Assembly (NCBI GenBank): GCA_009911185.1
Contig: QXWW01000012.1
Location: 1 to 64,000, forward strand
Length of the DNA: 64,000 nt
From: Lachnospiraceae bacterium
Lineage (GTDB): Bacteria; Bacillota; Clostridia; Lachnospirales; Lachnospiraceae
Direction of reading: 5' to 3'
Below, piece by piece: positions 46,068 through 54,956 of this stretch (the stretch's first letter is position 1; every line of letters begins with the position of its first letter). A program made the translations under genes and the position numbers. The notes beneath the pieces were generated by a model that searched no databases, was not told the DNA's origin, and was given only the letters and a program-made list of their open reading frames with translations.

Positions 46068-47171
46068 ATGAAAGAATTTGATTATTTAATTGTCGGAGCG
46101 GGATTATTTGGAGCAGTATTTGCCCAGGAAGCAAAAAAAGCGGGAAAAAGATGTCTTGTGATAGATAAGAGAGATCATGTTGCAGGAAATATTTATACCA
46201 GAGAAATAGAAGGGATACAGGTGCATGAATATGGCGCGCATATTTTTCATACCTCGAATCGGGAAGTGTGGGACTATGTAGGCAGGTTTGCGGTCTTTAA
46301 CCGTTATACCAATTCACCAGTGGCAAATTATAAAGGTGAAATTTACAATATGCCCTTTAATATGAATACTTTCCACAAATTATGGGGAGTTGTGACTCCG
46401 CAGGAGGCGAGGGAGAAGATAGAGCGGCAGAAGCAGGAATATTCTGTCGCACATCCCGGAAATTTAGAGGAACAGGCCATCAGTCTGGTGGGACCGGATG
46501 TGTATACCAAATTAGTAAAGGGTTATACGGAAAAGCAATGGGGCAGGCGCGCCACGGAGCTTCCCGCCTTTATTATAAAACGTCTGCCTGTCCGTTTTAC
46601 CTATGATAATAATTATTTTGACGATGATTTTCAGGGGATTCCCGTGGGCGGCTATACCAGGATGGTAGAAAAAATGCTGGCAGGAACACAAATCCGTCTG
46701 AAAGAAAATTATCTGGAAAAGCCGCAGCAGTACAAGGCCCTGGCCGATACCGTGATTTATACGGGTATGATTGATGAATATTTTGATTACTGCTATGGAG
46801 CTTTGGAATACCGCTCTCTGCGTTTTGAGACAGAAACGCTCGACCAGGAAAATTACCAGGGAAATGCCGTGGTAAATTATACAGAATATGAAGTGCCGTA
46901 CACCCGTATCATAGAACATAAGCATTTTGAATACGGGACGCAGCCCCAAACCGTGATTACCCGCGAATATCCCAGAGAATGGAAGAAAGGGGACGAGCCG
47001 TATTATCCTGTAAACGATGAGAAAAACGCCGGGCTTTATGCCCGTTATCAGGAACTTGCGGGCAGGGAAGGCAATGTAATTTTCGGAGGAAGACTGGGAC
47101 AGTATAAGTATTTTGACATGGACGATACTGTGGAAGCGGCGTTACAGTGTGCAGGAAAAATTATAAAATAA
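46068..47171 (+). CDS. glf: UDP-galactopyranose mutase
   Basis: 367 residues; FAD enzyme making UDP-galactofuranose for cell-surface glycans. GxGxxG in VGAGLFGAVFAQEA, VIDKRDHVAGN, EYGAHIFHTSN, GYTEKQWG and the last domain FGGRLGQYKYFDMDD are family marks. AAGGAG lies 6 nt before ATG 46068. Next to apt (27 nt gap) with which it may be co-transcribed. No other Galf genes lie nearby. Confidence 0.96.
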   Translation: MKEFDYLIVGAGLFGAVFAQEAKKAGKRCLVIDKRDHVAGNIYTREIEGIQVHEYGAHIFHTSNREVWDYVGRFAVFNRYTNSPVANYKGEIYNMPFNMNTFHKLWGVVTPQEAREKIERQKQEYSVAHPGNLEEQAISLVGPDVYTKLVKGYTEKQWGRRATELPAFIIKRLPVRFTYDNNYFDDDFQGIPVGGYTRMVEKMLAGTQIRLKENYLEKPQQYKALADTVIYTGMIDEYFDYCYGALEYRSLRFETETLDQENYQGNAVVNYTEYEVPYTRIIEHKHFEYGTQPQTVITREYPREWKKGDEPYYPVNDEKNAGLYARYQELAGREGNVIFGGRLGQYKYFDMDDTVEAALQCAGKIIK

Positions 47172-47198
47172 AAGATATTATAGGAGACGGAGGATAAA

Positions 47199-47726
47199 AT
47201 GATGAAAAAATTAGAAGAATACGTAGTGAGCATTCCGGATTTTCCGGAGCCGGGAATTATTTTCAGGGATGTGACCAGCATTCTGCAGGATGCAGACGGG
47301 TTGAGACTTGCTGTTGACGGTCTGCTGGATCGCTTAAAAGACGTAGATTATGACGTAGTAGTCGGACCGGAATCCAGAGGCTTTATATTCGGAGTGCCAG
47401 TGGCATATCAGGCGTGCAAGGGCTTTGTTCCGGTCCGCAAAAAGGGAAAGCTGCCCCGCGAGACAATCCAGGCGGAATATGAACTGGAATATGGGAGCGC
47501 GGTCATTGAGATACATAAAGACGCGATCTTGCCGGGGCAGAAGGTCGTGATTATCGACGATTTGATTGCCACTGGCGGAACCATCGAAGCAATTGTGGGT
47601 ATGATCGAGCAGCTTGGCGGTGAAGTCGTAAAAATCTGTTTTGTGATGGAGCTTGCCGGGCTTAAGGGGAGAGAAAAACTGAAAGGCTACAATATAGACA
47701 GCATAATCACGTATGAAGGTAAATAG
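47199..47726 (+). CDS. apt: adenine phosphoribosyltransferase
   Basis: 175 residues; makes AMP from adenine and PRPP. The PRPP loop [25 protein letters not shown], and [10 protein letters not shown] are present. Typical length. GGAGG precedes the first ATG; the second ATG of the MM pair is equally possible. The next gene starts 5 nt after its stop. Confidence 0.96.
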   Translation: MMKKLEEYVVSIPDFPEPGIIFRDVTSILQDADGLRLAVDGLLDRLKDVDYDVVVGPESRGFIFGVPVAYQACKGFVPVRKKGKLPRETIQAEYELEYGSAVIEIHKDAILPGQKVVIIDDLIATGGTIEAIVGMIEQLGGEVVKICFVMELAGLKGREKLKGYNIDSIITYEGK

Positions 47727-47731
47727 ATAAG

Positions 47732-48283
47732 ATGAGAGTTGGAATTGGATATGACGTTCACCGGCTGACGGAGAACCGCAAGCTGATTTTGGGCGGAGTG
47801 GAAATTTTGCATACGATGGGACTGGAGGGGCATTCTGATGCGGATGTCCTGGTTCATGCAGTTATGGACGCGCTGCTCGGCGCGGCGGCGCTGGGCGATA
47901 TTGGAAAACATTTTCCGGATACCGATCCAGCCTATAAAGGAATTTCCAGCATGAAACTGCTGGCGCATGTGGGCGGCCTGTTGGAACGACAGGGGTATGT
48001 GATAGATAATATTGACGCTACCGTCATCGCCCAGAAACCGAAGCTGCGTCCCTATATCACGCAGATGGAGGAAAATATTGCGGCGGCGCTTCAGATTGCA
48101 GAGCATCAGGTTAATGTCAAGGCAACGACGGAGGAGAGGCTGGGATTTACTGGAAGAGAAGAAGGAATCGCTTCCCAGGCAATCTGTTCTCTCAGCGGTT
48201 TGTTTGAGGCAAGTGCGCCGGTATATGACAGCGGGCGGAACTGCAGCCGCTGCAATGGATGTACCGCGCAGAAGGAATTGTAA
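47732..48283 (+). CDS. ispF: 2-C-methyl-D-erythritol 2,4-cyclodiphosphate synthase with Cys-rich tail
   Basis: 183 residues; trimeric zinc enzyme of the MEP isoprenoid pathway. DVHRL (D8/H10), the [24 protein letters not shown] and [16 protein letters not shown] motifs are intact. The core ends near residue 160. An extra tail with CSRCNGC, ending in QKEL, is not part of normal IspF (about 155-160). The Cys could hold a metal or disulphides. The next gene starts at 48285, one base past its stop. Confidence 0.95.
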   Translation: MRVGIGYDVHRLTENRKLILGGVEILHTMGLEGHSDADVLVHAVMDALLGAAALGDIGKHFPDTDPAYKGISSMKLLAHVGGLLERQGYVIDNIDATVIAQKPKLRPYITQMEENIAAALQIAEHQVNVKATTEERLGFTGREEGIASQAICSLSGLFEASAPVYDSGRNCSRCNGCTAQKEL

Positions 48284-48284
48284 G

Positions 48285-49391
48285 ATGGACGGGCGCATTC
48301 GATATCTGGAACAGTGGGAGAAACACAAGACCAGGAGTTTATATGAGACAGCTTTTAGGGAAGATTCCAGAGAATTTGTAGATTATTATTATCAGTGGAA
48401 AATGAAAGACAACGAGGTGATTGTGATGGAAGAAGGTCAGTCGGTAAGGGACGGCTTCTTCCATGTTATGATGCACGCAAACCCTTATATACTCTGGATC
48501 AATGGGAGACTGGAAAGGATTCCTTATCTTGTGGCGGTGGCAACGGCGCCTTTCTGCCGCAGACAGGGAAAAATGGGGCGGGTCCTGCGGTATTTTCTGC
48601 AGGATTTGGAACACAAACGCGTGCCTTTTACGTTTCTGCTTCCGGCGGACCCTGCCTATTATAAAGGTCAGGGATTTGTTTTTTTTCCGGATATGAATCT
48701 GACGGGAGTGATTCAAAAAACAGGCCGGGGGACAATCCAGGCTGCAGCCGCGCATAGTTTTTACAGCGATAGAAACTGGCAGCCTGCCGGGAAGACGGAT
48801 ATTCCGCAAATGATGGAATTTTCTGATAAAGTCCTGAGAGCAAGACATGATATGGTTATCAGCCGCGACCAATATTATTACCTGCGCCTGTTGGCGGAAA
48901 CCGCTGTGGAGCACGGGGGAATCTTGTTGTTGAGACATAAAGGGGAATTGCGTGGAATGCTTACTTATGCGCAGGCGGCGGTAAGTGAAACACAATTGCA
49001 GGACAGAGTGGAGATTAAGGAACTCCTGCTGGAAGAAATGGTTTTGGAGGAGGAAGGCATAGATATCAGCCGTGATGCTTTAAAGAGCGCGAAAGCGGCG
49101 GGAACATTGATTCCTGCGGCGGCGTTTGGTTTTGGGAAAATGATGGTGCGCATTACCAGTCTTGCAGCAGTTGTGCCATTGCTTAAAAGCCGCGGGCGCC
49201 GTTCATTATATGTGAAGGTTTTTGATCCGGTAATAGAGAAAAATAATGGCTGTTTTCGGATAATTCTGGACAGCAGCGGCGGAAGTATCCGGCGGATAGC
49301 AGAGAAAGAGGTTCGCGTGTCGATGGATATTGCCGCCCTTACCAGGGAGCTGTTTAAGGACGTTTCTGTATATCTGAATGAGTGGGTGTGA
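48285..49391 (+). CDS. GNAT acetyltransferase of the Eis type
   Basis: 368 residues. The N-terminal GNAT domain has VAVATAPFCRRQGKMGRVL (acetyl-CoA pyrophosphate loop) and FTFLLPADPAYYKGQGF. A second GNAT-like part and a C-terminal SCP2-like domain (VKVFDPVIEKNNGCFRIIL, VSMDIAALTRELF) follow, as in Eis-like acetyltransferases. Substrate unknown. It starts 1 nt after ispF, so it is in the same operon. Confidence 0.85.
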   Translation: MDGRIRYLEQWEKHKTRSLYETAFREDSREFVDYYYQWKMKDNEVIVMEEGQSVRDGFFHVMMHANPYILWINGRLERIPYLVAVATAPFCRRQGKMGRVLRYFLQDLEHKRVPFTFLLPADPAYYKGQGFVFFPDMNLTGVIQKTGRGTIQAAAAHSFYSDRNWQPAGKTDIPQMMEFSDKVLRARHDMVISRDQYYYLRLLAETAVEHGGILLLRHKGELRGMLTYAQAAVSETQLQDRVEIKELLLEEMVLEEEGIDISRDALKSAKAAGTLIPAAAFGFGKMMVRITSLAAVVPLLKSRGRRSLYVKVFDPVIEKNNGCFRIILDSSGGSIRRIAEKEVRVSMDIAALTRELFKDVSVYLNEWV

Positions 49392-49411
49392 AGGAAAAGG
49401 CTGTTTTCTTG

Positions 49412-49440
49412 TTGACAAAATGAAAGTTTCTGCATAAACT
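49412..49440 (+). promoter_or_regulatory. promoter of cysE-cysS-mrnC-rlmB
   Basis: TTGACA at 49412-49417, 17-nt spacer, TAAACT at 49435-49440. Confidence 0.75.
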
Positions 49441-49490
49441 AACTTTGAATCAGTGACAGGATTGTAAATGAGAAAGGAAGCGTTCATGAT

Positions 49491-50183
49491 ATGGGAATGT
49501 TTCAGCAGATCAGAGAAGAGTATGAAATCATAAGAGAGCGTGACCCTGCCATCAAGTCGCCCCTGGAGGTGCTTTTATATCCCAGTTTTCGGGTGATGCT
49601 CAGTTACCGCAAGGCGCATAAGCAATATTTGAAAGGCCATTATTTCCGGGCGCGGAGGATTTCCCAAAAGGCGGCGCGTAAGACCGGAATCGAGATTCAT
49701 CCGGGAGCGGTAATCGGCAGAGGTTTTTTTATCGACCACGGCAGCGGTGTGATTATCGGGGAAACGACGATTATCGGCGATAACGTAACCCTGTACCAGG
49801 GAGTTACCCTGGGAGGAACGGGCAAAGAAACCGGGAAACGCCATCCGACTCTCTGCGATAATGTCATGGTAAGCGCCGGAGCCAAAGTGATCGGTTCTTT
49901 TACCATTGGAGAAAACAGCAAAATTGGCGCGGGAAGCGTAGTGCTGGAGGAGGTGCCCCCCAATTGCACCGTGGTGGGCGTGCCCGGAAGAATTGTGAAA
50001 CGGGATAATATCAAAGTACCCAGAAGCGATATGGATCAGGTGCATCTGCCCGATCCGGTGATGGAAGATATTACGGTGCTGCAGCATGAAAATTCCGCGC
50101 TGTGCAACCGGCTCATTGATATGGAAAAAGAATTGCGGGGACTGAAAGAGCGGCAGGAATTGATGCAGAAAAAGAACAGTTGA
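49491..50183 (+). CDS. cysE: serine O-acetyltransferase
   Basis: 230 residues; makes O-acetylserine for cysteine synthesis. The left-handed helix has IEIHPGAVIGRGFFIDHGSG, GETTIIGDNVTLYQGVTLGG, KRHPTLCDNVMVSAGAKV and PPNCTVVGVPGRIVKR. The extra C-terminal coiled part (VLQHENSALCNRLIDMEKEL) is longer than the core. Start ATG 49491 has AAAGGAAG about 10 nt upstream. Leads the classic Firmicutes cysE-cysS-mrnC-rlmB order. Confidence 0.97.
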   Translation: MGMFQQIREEYEIIRERDPAIKSPLEVLLYPSFRVMLSYRKAHKQYLKGHYFRARRISQKAARKTGIEIHPGAVIGRGFFIDHGSGVIIGETTIIGDNVTLYQGVTLGGTGKETGKRHPTLCDNVMVSAGAKVIGSFTIGENSKIGAGSVVLEEVPPNCTVVGVPGRIVKRDNIKVPRSDMDQVHLPDPVMEDITVLQHENSALCNRLIDMEKELRGLKERQELMQKKNS

Positions 50184-50200
50184 GAAATCAGGAGGAATAC

Positions 50201-51607
50201 ATGAAGGTCTACAACACATTAAGCAGAAAAAAGGAAGAATTTAAGCCTTTAGAGGAAGGAAAGGTGAAAATGTATGTGTGCGGTCCTACCGTATACAATT
50301 TTATCCATATTGGAAACGCGCGCCCGATGATTGTGTTTGATACGGTGCGCCGTTATATGGAATACAAGGGTTACGAGGTGAACTTTGTATCAAATTTTAC
50401 GGATGTGGACGACAAAATCATTAAAAAGGCGATGGAGGAAGGCGTTTCTTCCCAGGAAATTTCCAGCCGCTATATTGAAGAGTGCAAAAAAGATATGGCT
50501 GGTTTGAACGTGAAGCCTGCCACGCGCCATCCCCTTGCCACTCAGGAAATTGACGGGATGCTGGAAATGATTTCTACGCTGATTGAGAAGGGATTCGCCT
50601 ATGTAGTAAAAGACGGGACGGTATATTTCCGCACAAGGAAATTTGAAGAATACGGCAAATTATCCCACAAAAATCTCGATGATCTGCAGGCGGGGCACCG
50701 GGATATCAAGGTAACTGGAGAGGATAAGGAAGACGCCCTGGATTTTGTGCTGTGGAAACCAAGGAAAGAAGGAGAACCGTATTGGGAGTCCCCCTGGTGC
50801 CAGGGCAGACCGGGCTGGCACATCGAATGTTCTGTGATGGCGAAAAAGTATCTGGGCGAGGAAATTGATATTCATGCCGGCGGCGAGGATTTGATTTTTC
50901 CGCATCATGAAAACGAGATTGCCCAAAGCGAAGCCTGCAACGGGAAAATTTTTTCCAAATACTGGCTGCACAACGGATTTTTGAATATTGACAACAAAAA
51001 AATGTCTAAATCTCTGGGTAATTTCTTTACGGTGCGGGAGATCAGTGAAAAATATGATTTGCAGGTTTTGCGTTTCTTTATGCTCAGCGCTCATTACAGG
51101 AGTCCTTTGAATTTCAGCGCAGAGCTGATGGAAGCGGCTCAAAATGGACTGGAGCGTATCGTGAATGCGGCAAAGAATCTCAGACATCTGCAAAAAAATG
51201 CAAAACGTGCGTTAATGACGGAGGAAGAAGCAGGTATCTTTAAGAGCAGCGACGAGTTTACAGAAAAATTTGAAGCGGCTATGGAGGATGATTTCAATAC
51301 GGCAGACGCCATCGCTTCTGTATTTGAATTGGTAAAATACAGTAATACCAAGGTTAACGAAGAAAGTTCCGGCGAGCTTGCGGAACGTCTTAACAAACGT
51401 TTGGAGCAGCTTTGTGATATTTTAGGCATTATTTTAGAGAGAGAAGAAGAACTTCTGGATGAAGAAATCGAGCGTCTCATTGCAGAACGCCAGGCAGCCA
51501 GAAAAGACAGGAATTATTCGCGTGCCGATGAAATCCGTGAAATACTGCTGAATAAGGGAATTGTTTTGGAAGATACCAGAGAAGGGGTAAAATGGAAAAG
51601 GGCATAA
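50201..51607 (+). CDS. cysS: cysteinyl-tRNA synthetase
   Basis: 468 residues; class I synthetase. HIGH-type FIHIGNARP, zinc-site CSVMAKKYLG and GGEDLIFPHHENEIAQSEA, and KMSKSLGNF are present. ATG 50201 with AGGAGG 5 nt upstream is preferred to an earlier start at 50180. Its end overlaps mrnC by 16 nt. Confidence 0.97.
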   Translation: MKVYNTLSRKKEEFKPLEEGKVKMYVCGPTVYNFIHIGNARPMIVFDTVRRYMEYKGYEVNFVSNFTDVDDKIIKKAMEEGVSSQEISSRYIEECKKDMAGLNVKPATRHPLATQEIDGMLEMISTLIEKGFAYVVKDGTVYFRTRKFEEYGKLSHKNLDDLQAGHRDIKVTGEDKEDALDFVLWKPRKEGEPYWESPWCQGRPGWHIECSVMAKKYLGEEIDIHAGGEDLIFPHHENEIAQSEACNGKIFSKYWLHNGFLNIDNKKMSKSLGNFFTVREISEKYDLQVLRFFMLSAHYRSPLNFSAELMEAAQNGLERIVNAAKNLRHLQKNAKRALMTEEEAGIFKSSDEFTEKFEAAMEDDFNTADAIASVFELVKYSNTKVNEESSGELAERLNKRLEQLCDILGIILEREEELLDEEIERLIAERQAARKDRNYSRADEIREILLNKGIVLEDTREGVKWKRA

Positions 51608-52047
51608 ATGCGTATTTTTTAGAGAAATTCGGCATGGAAAGCCAGGATGTCCGCAGTTATTCGCCTCTAGTGCTCGCCTATATCGGAGACGCTATTTATG
51701 ATCTCGTGATTCGTTCCCTAGTGGTGGGAAAGGGCAATACTCATGTAAATAATCTTCACAGACAGGCAAGCCGGCTTGTAAAAGCGCATACGCAGTCGGA
51801 ACTGGTCAAAGCGCTGATGCCGGAGCTGACAGAGGAGGAGCTTGTTGTGTATAAGAGGGGCAGAAACGCAAAGTCACCGACGATAGCGAAAAACGCCACT
51901 GTGGGGGAATACCGGCGGGCTACCGGTTTTGAGGCGTTGATGGGATATTTATATTTGGAAGACAACATGGACCGGATTATGGAGCTGGTTCTTTACGGAC
52001 TGGGGAAAATTGGAAAAGGAGTACAGGATTGCGATACGAAGAATTAA
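51592..52047 (+). CDS. mrnC: mini-ribonuclease III
   Basis: 151 residues; RNase III catalytic domain without a double-strand-binding domain, trimming 23S rRNA precursor in Bacillus. AYIGDAIYDLVIRS carries the acidic site, followed by KGRNAKSPTIAKNATVGEYR and FEALMGYLYLEDN. Overlaps cysS at the start and rlmB at the end (19 nt). Confidence 0.95.
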   Translation: MEKGINAYFLEKFGMESQDVRSYSPLVLAYIGDAIYDLVIRSLVVGKGNTHVNNLHRQASRLVKAHTQSELVKALMPELTEEELVVYKRGRNAKSPTIAKNATVGEYRRATGFEALMGYLYLEDNMDRIMELVLYGLGKIGKGVQDCDTKN

Positions 52048-52766
52048 CCATTGAAGGAAGAAATGCGGTTCTTGAAGCATTTCGTTCGGGAAAAACCATT
52101 GACAAACTGTTTGTGCTGGACGGCTGCCAGGACGGACCAGTCAGGTCTATTATCAGGGAGGCGAAAAAGTGCGATACGATTATAAATTATGTGGCAAAAG
52201 AACGTTTGGACCAGCTCTCAGAGACGAAAAAGCATCAGGGAGTGATTGCGTTTGCGGCAGCCTATGAATATGCCCAGGTGGAAGACATGCTCAAAGATGC
52301 AGAGCAAAAGAAAGAAGCCCCTTTTTTGATTTTGCTTGACAATATTGAAGACCCTCATAATCTGGGAGCGATTATCCGTACGGCCAATCTTGCCGGCGCT
52401 CACGGTGTTATTATTCCCAAGCGCAGGGCGGCGGGGCTTACCGCCACTGTGGCAAAAACTTCTGCCGGAGCTTTGAATTATACGCCGGTGGCAAAGGTGA
52501 CGAATCTTTCCAAGACTATTCGGGAACTGAAAGAACGGGGGATATGGTTTGTCTGTGCTGATATGGACGGTACGGCAATGTATCAGCTGGATTTGAAAGG
52601 ACCGATTGGGCTGGTGATTGGCAGCGAGGGGGAGGGTGTCAGTAAACTGGTAAAGGAGACTTGCGATTTTACGGCTTCCATTCCCATGGCCGGGGAGATT
52701 GATTCTCTGAATGCTTCTGTGGCGGCGGGCGTGCTTGCCTATGAAATTGTGCGTCAGAGAATGTAG
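52029..52766 (+). CDS. rlmB: 23S rRNA 2'-O-methyltransferase (RlmB/TrmH family)
   Basis: 245 residues, TTG start with AAAGGAG 7 nt upstream, inside mrnC. The N-terminal L30-like substrate-binding part (IEGRNAVLEAFRSGKTIDKL) precedes a SPOUT knot with NIEDPHNLGAIIRTA, GLVIGSEGEGVSKL and IPMAGEIDSLNASVAAGV. It methylates a guanosine of 23S rRNA. Confidence 0.95.
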   Translation: MRYEELTIEGRNAVLEAFRSGKTIDKLFVLDGCQDGPVRSIIREAKKCDTIINYVAKERLDQLSETKKHQGVIAFAAAYEYAQVEDMLKDAEQKKEAPFLILLDNIEDPHNLGAIIRTANLAGAHGVIIPKRRAAGLTATVAKTSAGALNYTPVAKVTNLSKTIRELKERGIWFVCADMDGTAMYQLDLKGPIGLVIGSEGEGVSKLVKETCDFTASIPMAGEIDSLNASVAAGVLAYEIVRQRM

Positions 52767-52798
52767 TTTATAACGGGTTGGCCGCACAGGGAGGACAA

Positions 52799-52876
52799 AT
52801 GAGGCTGCATACAGGGGCGGTAATTGTCAATTGCGTGGGAAAGAAGTTACAGTCACTTATTACCAATTATTTATAG
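52799..52876 (+). CDS. candidate 25-residue leader peptide before sigH
   Basis: GGGAGGACAA precedes an ATG at 52799 that opens a 25-codon frame, MRLHTGAVIVNCVGKKLQSL and then ITNYL. Its stop overlaps the ribosome site (TAGAGGG) of sigH, which starts 11 nt later. The layout fits translational coupling or attenuation, but no conservation can be tested here. Confidence 0.45.
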   Translation: MRLHTGAVIVNCVGKKLQSLITNYL

Positions 52877-52887
52877 AGGGAATTAAT

Positions 52888-53496
52888 TTGCAGAAAGAGA
52901 CAGAATATCAGAATGAAAAAGATGAGATCCTGATCGGCCAGCTTCGCAGCGGTCAGGAAGAGATAACAGACTATATCATGGAAAAATATAAGAATCTGGT
53001 GCGGAAACGTGCAAATGCCATGTTTCTGATGGGGGGGGACACAGATGATCTGATTCAGGAGGGAATGATCGGGCTGTTTAAGGCTATCCGGGATTTCCAA
53101 ATGGAACGAGATGTCTCTTTTTACCGCTTTGCCGATCTGTGCATTACCAGGCAGATTTACCATGCAGTGGAGGCTTCACAACGGAAAAAACATCAGCCGT
53201 TAAATACATACGTTTCGCTGAACGCAGAGATGGGGCAGGAAGGGGACGGCACATTTCTGGATCTGCTGGAATCCTTTGAAAATATGAATCCGGAACAGCT
53301 TCTTATTGACCGTGAAAATGCACGTGCTGTTCAGGAAAAACTCAAAAAAAATTTAAGCTCCTTTGAACAGCAGGTATTGCAGTTATATCTTGATGGTATG
53401 AATTACAGACAGATTGCGGAGAAACTTGGAAAAGATCCGAAAGCCATAGATAATGCGCTGCAGCGTATCCGGGGGAAATTTTTGAAAAAGGTATGA
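52888..53496 (+). CDS. sigH: RNA polymerase sporulation sigma factor SigH
   Basis: 202 residues from a TTG start at 52888, with AGAGGG 7 nt upstream. Region 2 (VRKRANAMFLMGGDTDDLIQE, GMIGLFKAIRDFQMERDVSF, FADLCITRQIYHAVEASQRK) and region 4 (LSSFEQQVLQLYLDGMNYRQ, DPKAIDNALQRIRGKF) are complete. SigH directs early sporulation and transition genes in Clostridia. The longer reading from 52831 is not supported by a ribosome site. Confidence 0.93.
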   Translation: MQKETEYQNEKDEILIGQLRSGQEEITDYIMEKYKNLVRKRANAMFLMGGDTDDLIQEGMIGLFKAIRDFQMERDVSFYRFADLCITRQIYHAVEASQRKKHQPLNTYVSLNAEMGQEGDGTFLDLLESFENMNPEQLLIDRENARAVQEKLKKNLSSFEQQVLQLYLDGMNYRQIAEKLGKDPKAIDNALQRIRGKFLKKV

Positions 53497-53514
53497 AAAA
53501 ATTGCGGAATATTA

Positions 53515-53543
53515 TTGACAATCCTGATAATTTATAGTATATT
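53515..53543 (+). promoter_or_regulatory. promoter of tRNA-Thr
   Basis: TTGACA at 53515-53520, 17-nt spacer, TATATT at 53538-53543, 36 nt before the tRNA. Confidence 0.85.
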
Positions 53544-53578
53544 AGACAAGTCGGTTGGACAAGCAACCAAATAAGAAC

Positions 53579-53651
53579 GCTGCTGTGGCTCAGTCGGTAG
53601 AGCGTCGCATTGGTAGTGCGGAGGTCACGGGTCCGATTCCCGTCAGCAGCT
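53579..53651 (+). tRNA. tRNA-Thr (GGT) with an unusual T-loop
   Basis: 73 nt. Acceptor GCTGCTG/CAGCAGC, D-arm GCTC..GAGC, anticodon stem TCGCA/TGCGG with loop TTGGTAG (anticodon GGT), T-stem ACGGG/CCCGT. The T-loop is TCCGATT: position 55, almost always U (pseudouridine), is C (53633). Discriminator T; CCA not encoded. Confidence 0.95.
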
Positions 53652-53762
53652 TTCATATCGGTAGATCCGGATTTTAGAAAACAGGTGCTTAGAAGATATA
53701 TGCGAGTTCTATGAGAGGAAGCTAATCCTGTGCATTGCTGAATTAAATACCTGGACATTATG

Positions 53763-53806
53763 AAAAGCCAATAACTGATAAATATATCGGTTGCAGGCTT
53801 TTTTTA
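53763..53806 (+). terminator. terminator after tRNA-Thr
   Basis: AAAAGCC...GGCTTTTTTT with an internal ACTGAT/ATCGGT pairing. Confidence 0.75.
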
Positions 53807-53890
53807 TACTATAGGAAAAGCCTTTCACGTGAATGTGTGAAACTGCTTTTCTAAGGAAATATGTCGCGAAAGCGACTGCATCTGCGTATT
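53807..53890 (+). repeat. dispersed repeat family A, copy 5
   Basis: CTATAGGAAAAGCCTTTCAC, then GTGAATGTGTGAAACTGCTT and TTCTAAGG: arms GGAAAAGC/GCTTTTC flank the core. A short GTCGCGAAAGCGAC hairpin follows. Downstream of the tRNA-Thr terminator. Confidence 0.65.
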
Positions 53891-54085
53891 GTCTGGTTGA
53901 CATTTATTCCAATTGAAATACCTGTAAATTACTGAGATAAGAACTTTAGCTAAAGATAATTGATACAGTACACGAATGAAATAAACGAAATCACAAAGAC
54001 GAACGGGCTTACAAATAAATAGAGTTAAAGTATAAAGAAACATATAGAAATGATTAATAATTGAATAGTTGGAGGAAAAAGGGGA

Positions 54086-54643
54086 ATGAGTAAACAAGTA
54101 GAGTACGAAATGCTGCGAGAGGAAATTTTATTTTCGATGCAGACTGTAAAGAATTATAGAACTTTATTGTATTCCATAGTCATTGCTGTGCTGGCGTTTG
54201 CATTTGACAAAGGTGAAGCGATATTATTTTTGCTCCCCTTTGTTGCTGTCATTCCGTTATACCTTTTAGCTATGCACCAGATTGATTCTACAATGAGATT
54301 GGGCGCATATATTTATGTTTTTATAGAACCTGGAACAGAATGCCAATGGGAGACAAGATTGAATAAATACGATTTTTTACATAGAAATCAGTACAGTACA
54401 AAAAAGTCATCTATTGATCCCTATTGGTACTTAAGCTTTTGTTGTCTTTTGCTATCGGTTTTAAAATTAGATTTTTGTAATCGAGATGTTGAATTTTATG
54501 TAACTGCTGTTACGCAGATTATTATATTAATATCCTGTATATATCTGTTTATAAAGAAAAGACCTGATTATTTAACTACAAAGGAAAAGTACATAAGAGA
54601 ATGGAAAGAGATTCAGAGAATGGAGAATCGTGAGGATGAGTGA
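54086..54643 (+). CDS. four-helix membrane protein of unknown function
   Basis: 185 residues. Helices at about 25-42 (LLYSIVIAVLAFAFD), 44-66 (EAILFLLPFVAVIPLYLLAM), 113-129 and 137-157, a charged N-terminal helix, and a basic-acidic tail. The DNA is AT-richer than its neighbours, as in genes gained by transfer. I do not recognise the family; small multi-helix proteins of this kind occur in defence loci, but no partner is seen. GTTGGAGG precedes the ATG by about 13 nt. Confidence 0.65.
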   Translation: MSKQVEYEMLREEILFSMQTVKNYRTLLYSIVIAVLAFAFDKGEAILFLLPFVAVIPLYLLAMHQIDSTMRLGAYIYVFIEPGTECQWETRLNKYDFLHRNQYSTKKSSIDPYWYLSFCCLLLSVLKLDFCNRDVEFYVTAVTQIIILISCIYLFIKKRPDYLTTKEKYIREWKEIQRMENREDE

Positions 54644-54783
54644 AAAAATAAATTCGGATAATTATATTTTTTCAATTGGTTTCATTTGCCATAAAGTGCC
54701 TTCTTCGTTATTATACGTATCGCCGGTAAACAGGCTGTTTGAAGTTTTATATTAAAAACCAGGAAACTCAAGTGAATAAAGGC

Positions 54784-54812
54784 TTTACACCAATATTGCC
54801 TATTGGTATAAT
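54784..54812 (+). promoter_or_regulatory. promoter with a palindromic operator in its spacer
   Basis: TTTACA (54784-54789), 17-nt spacer and TATAAT (54807-54812). The spacer itself is CCAATA-TTGCC-TATTGG, a perfect 6-bp inverted repeat, so a repressor dimer could block the promoter directly. Confidence 0.7.
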
Positions 54813-54956
54813 ATAACTGTCTGATATACTGTGGTAAGCGTCAGATAAAAAGTTGGTTAACATACGAGAAAAGGCGGCAATAAAGTTTTACGGCTTTTTC
54901 ATTGCGCGAAAAGCTATAGGATTGTAAGGCGTTGCTATTAGAGGTGGGAAAGAATA

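Noticed and set aside
18164-53890. CRISPR array
   Set aside because: Repeat copies are many kilobases apart, without regular spacers, and there are no cas genes.
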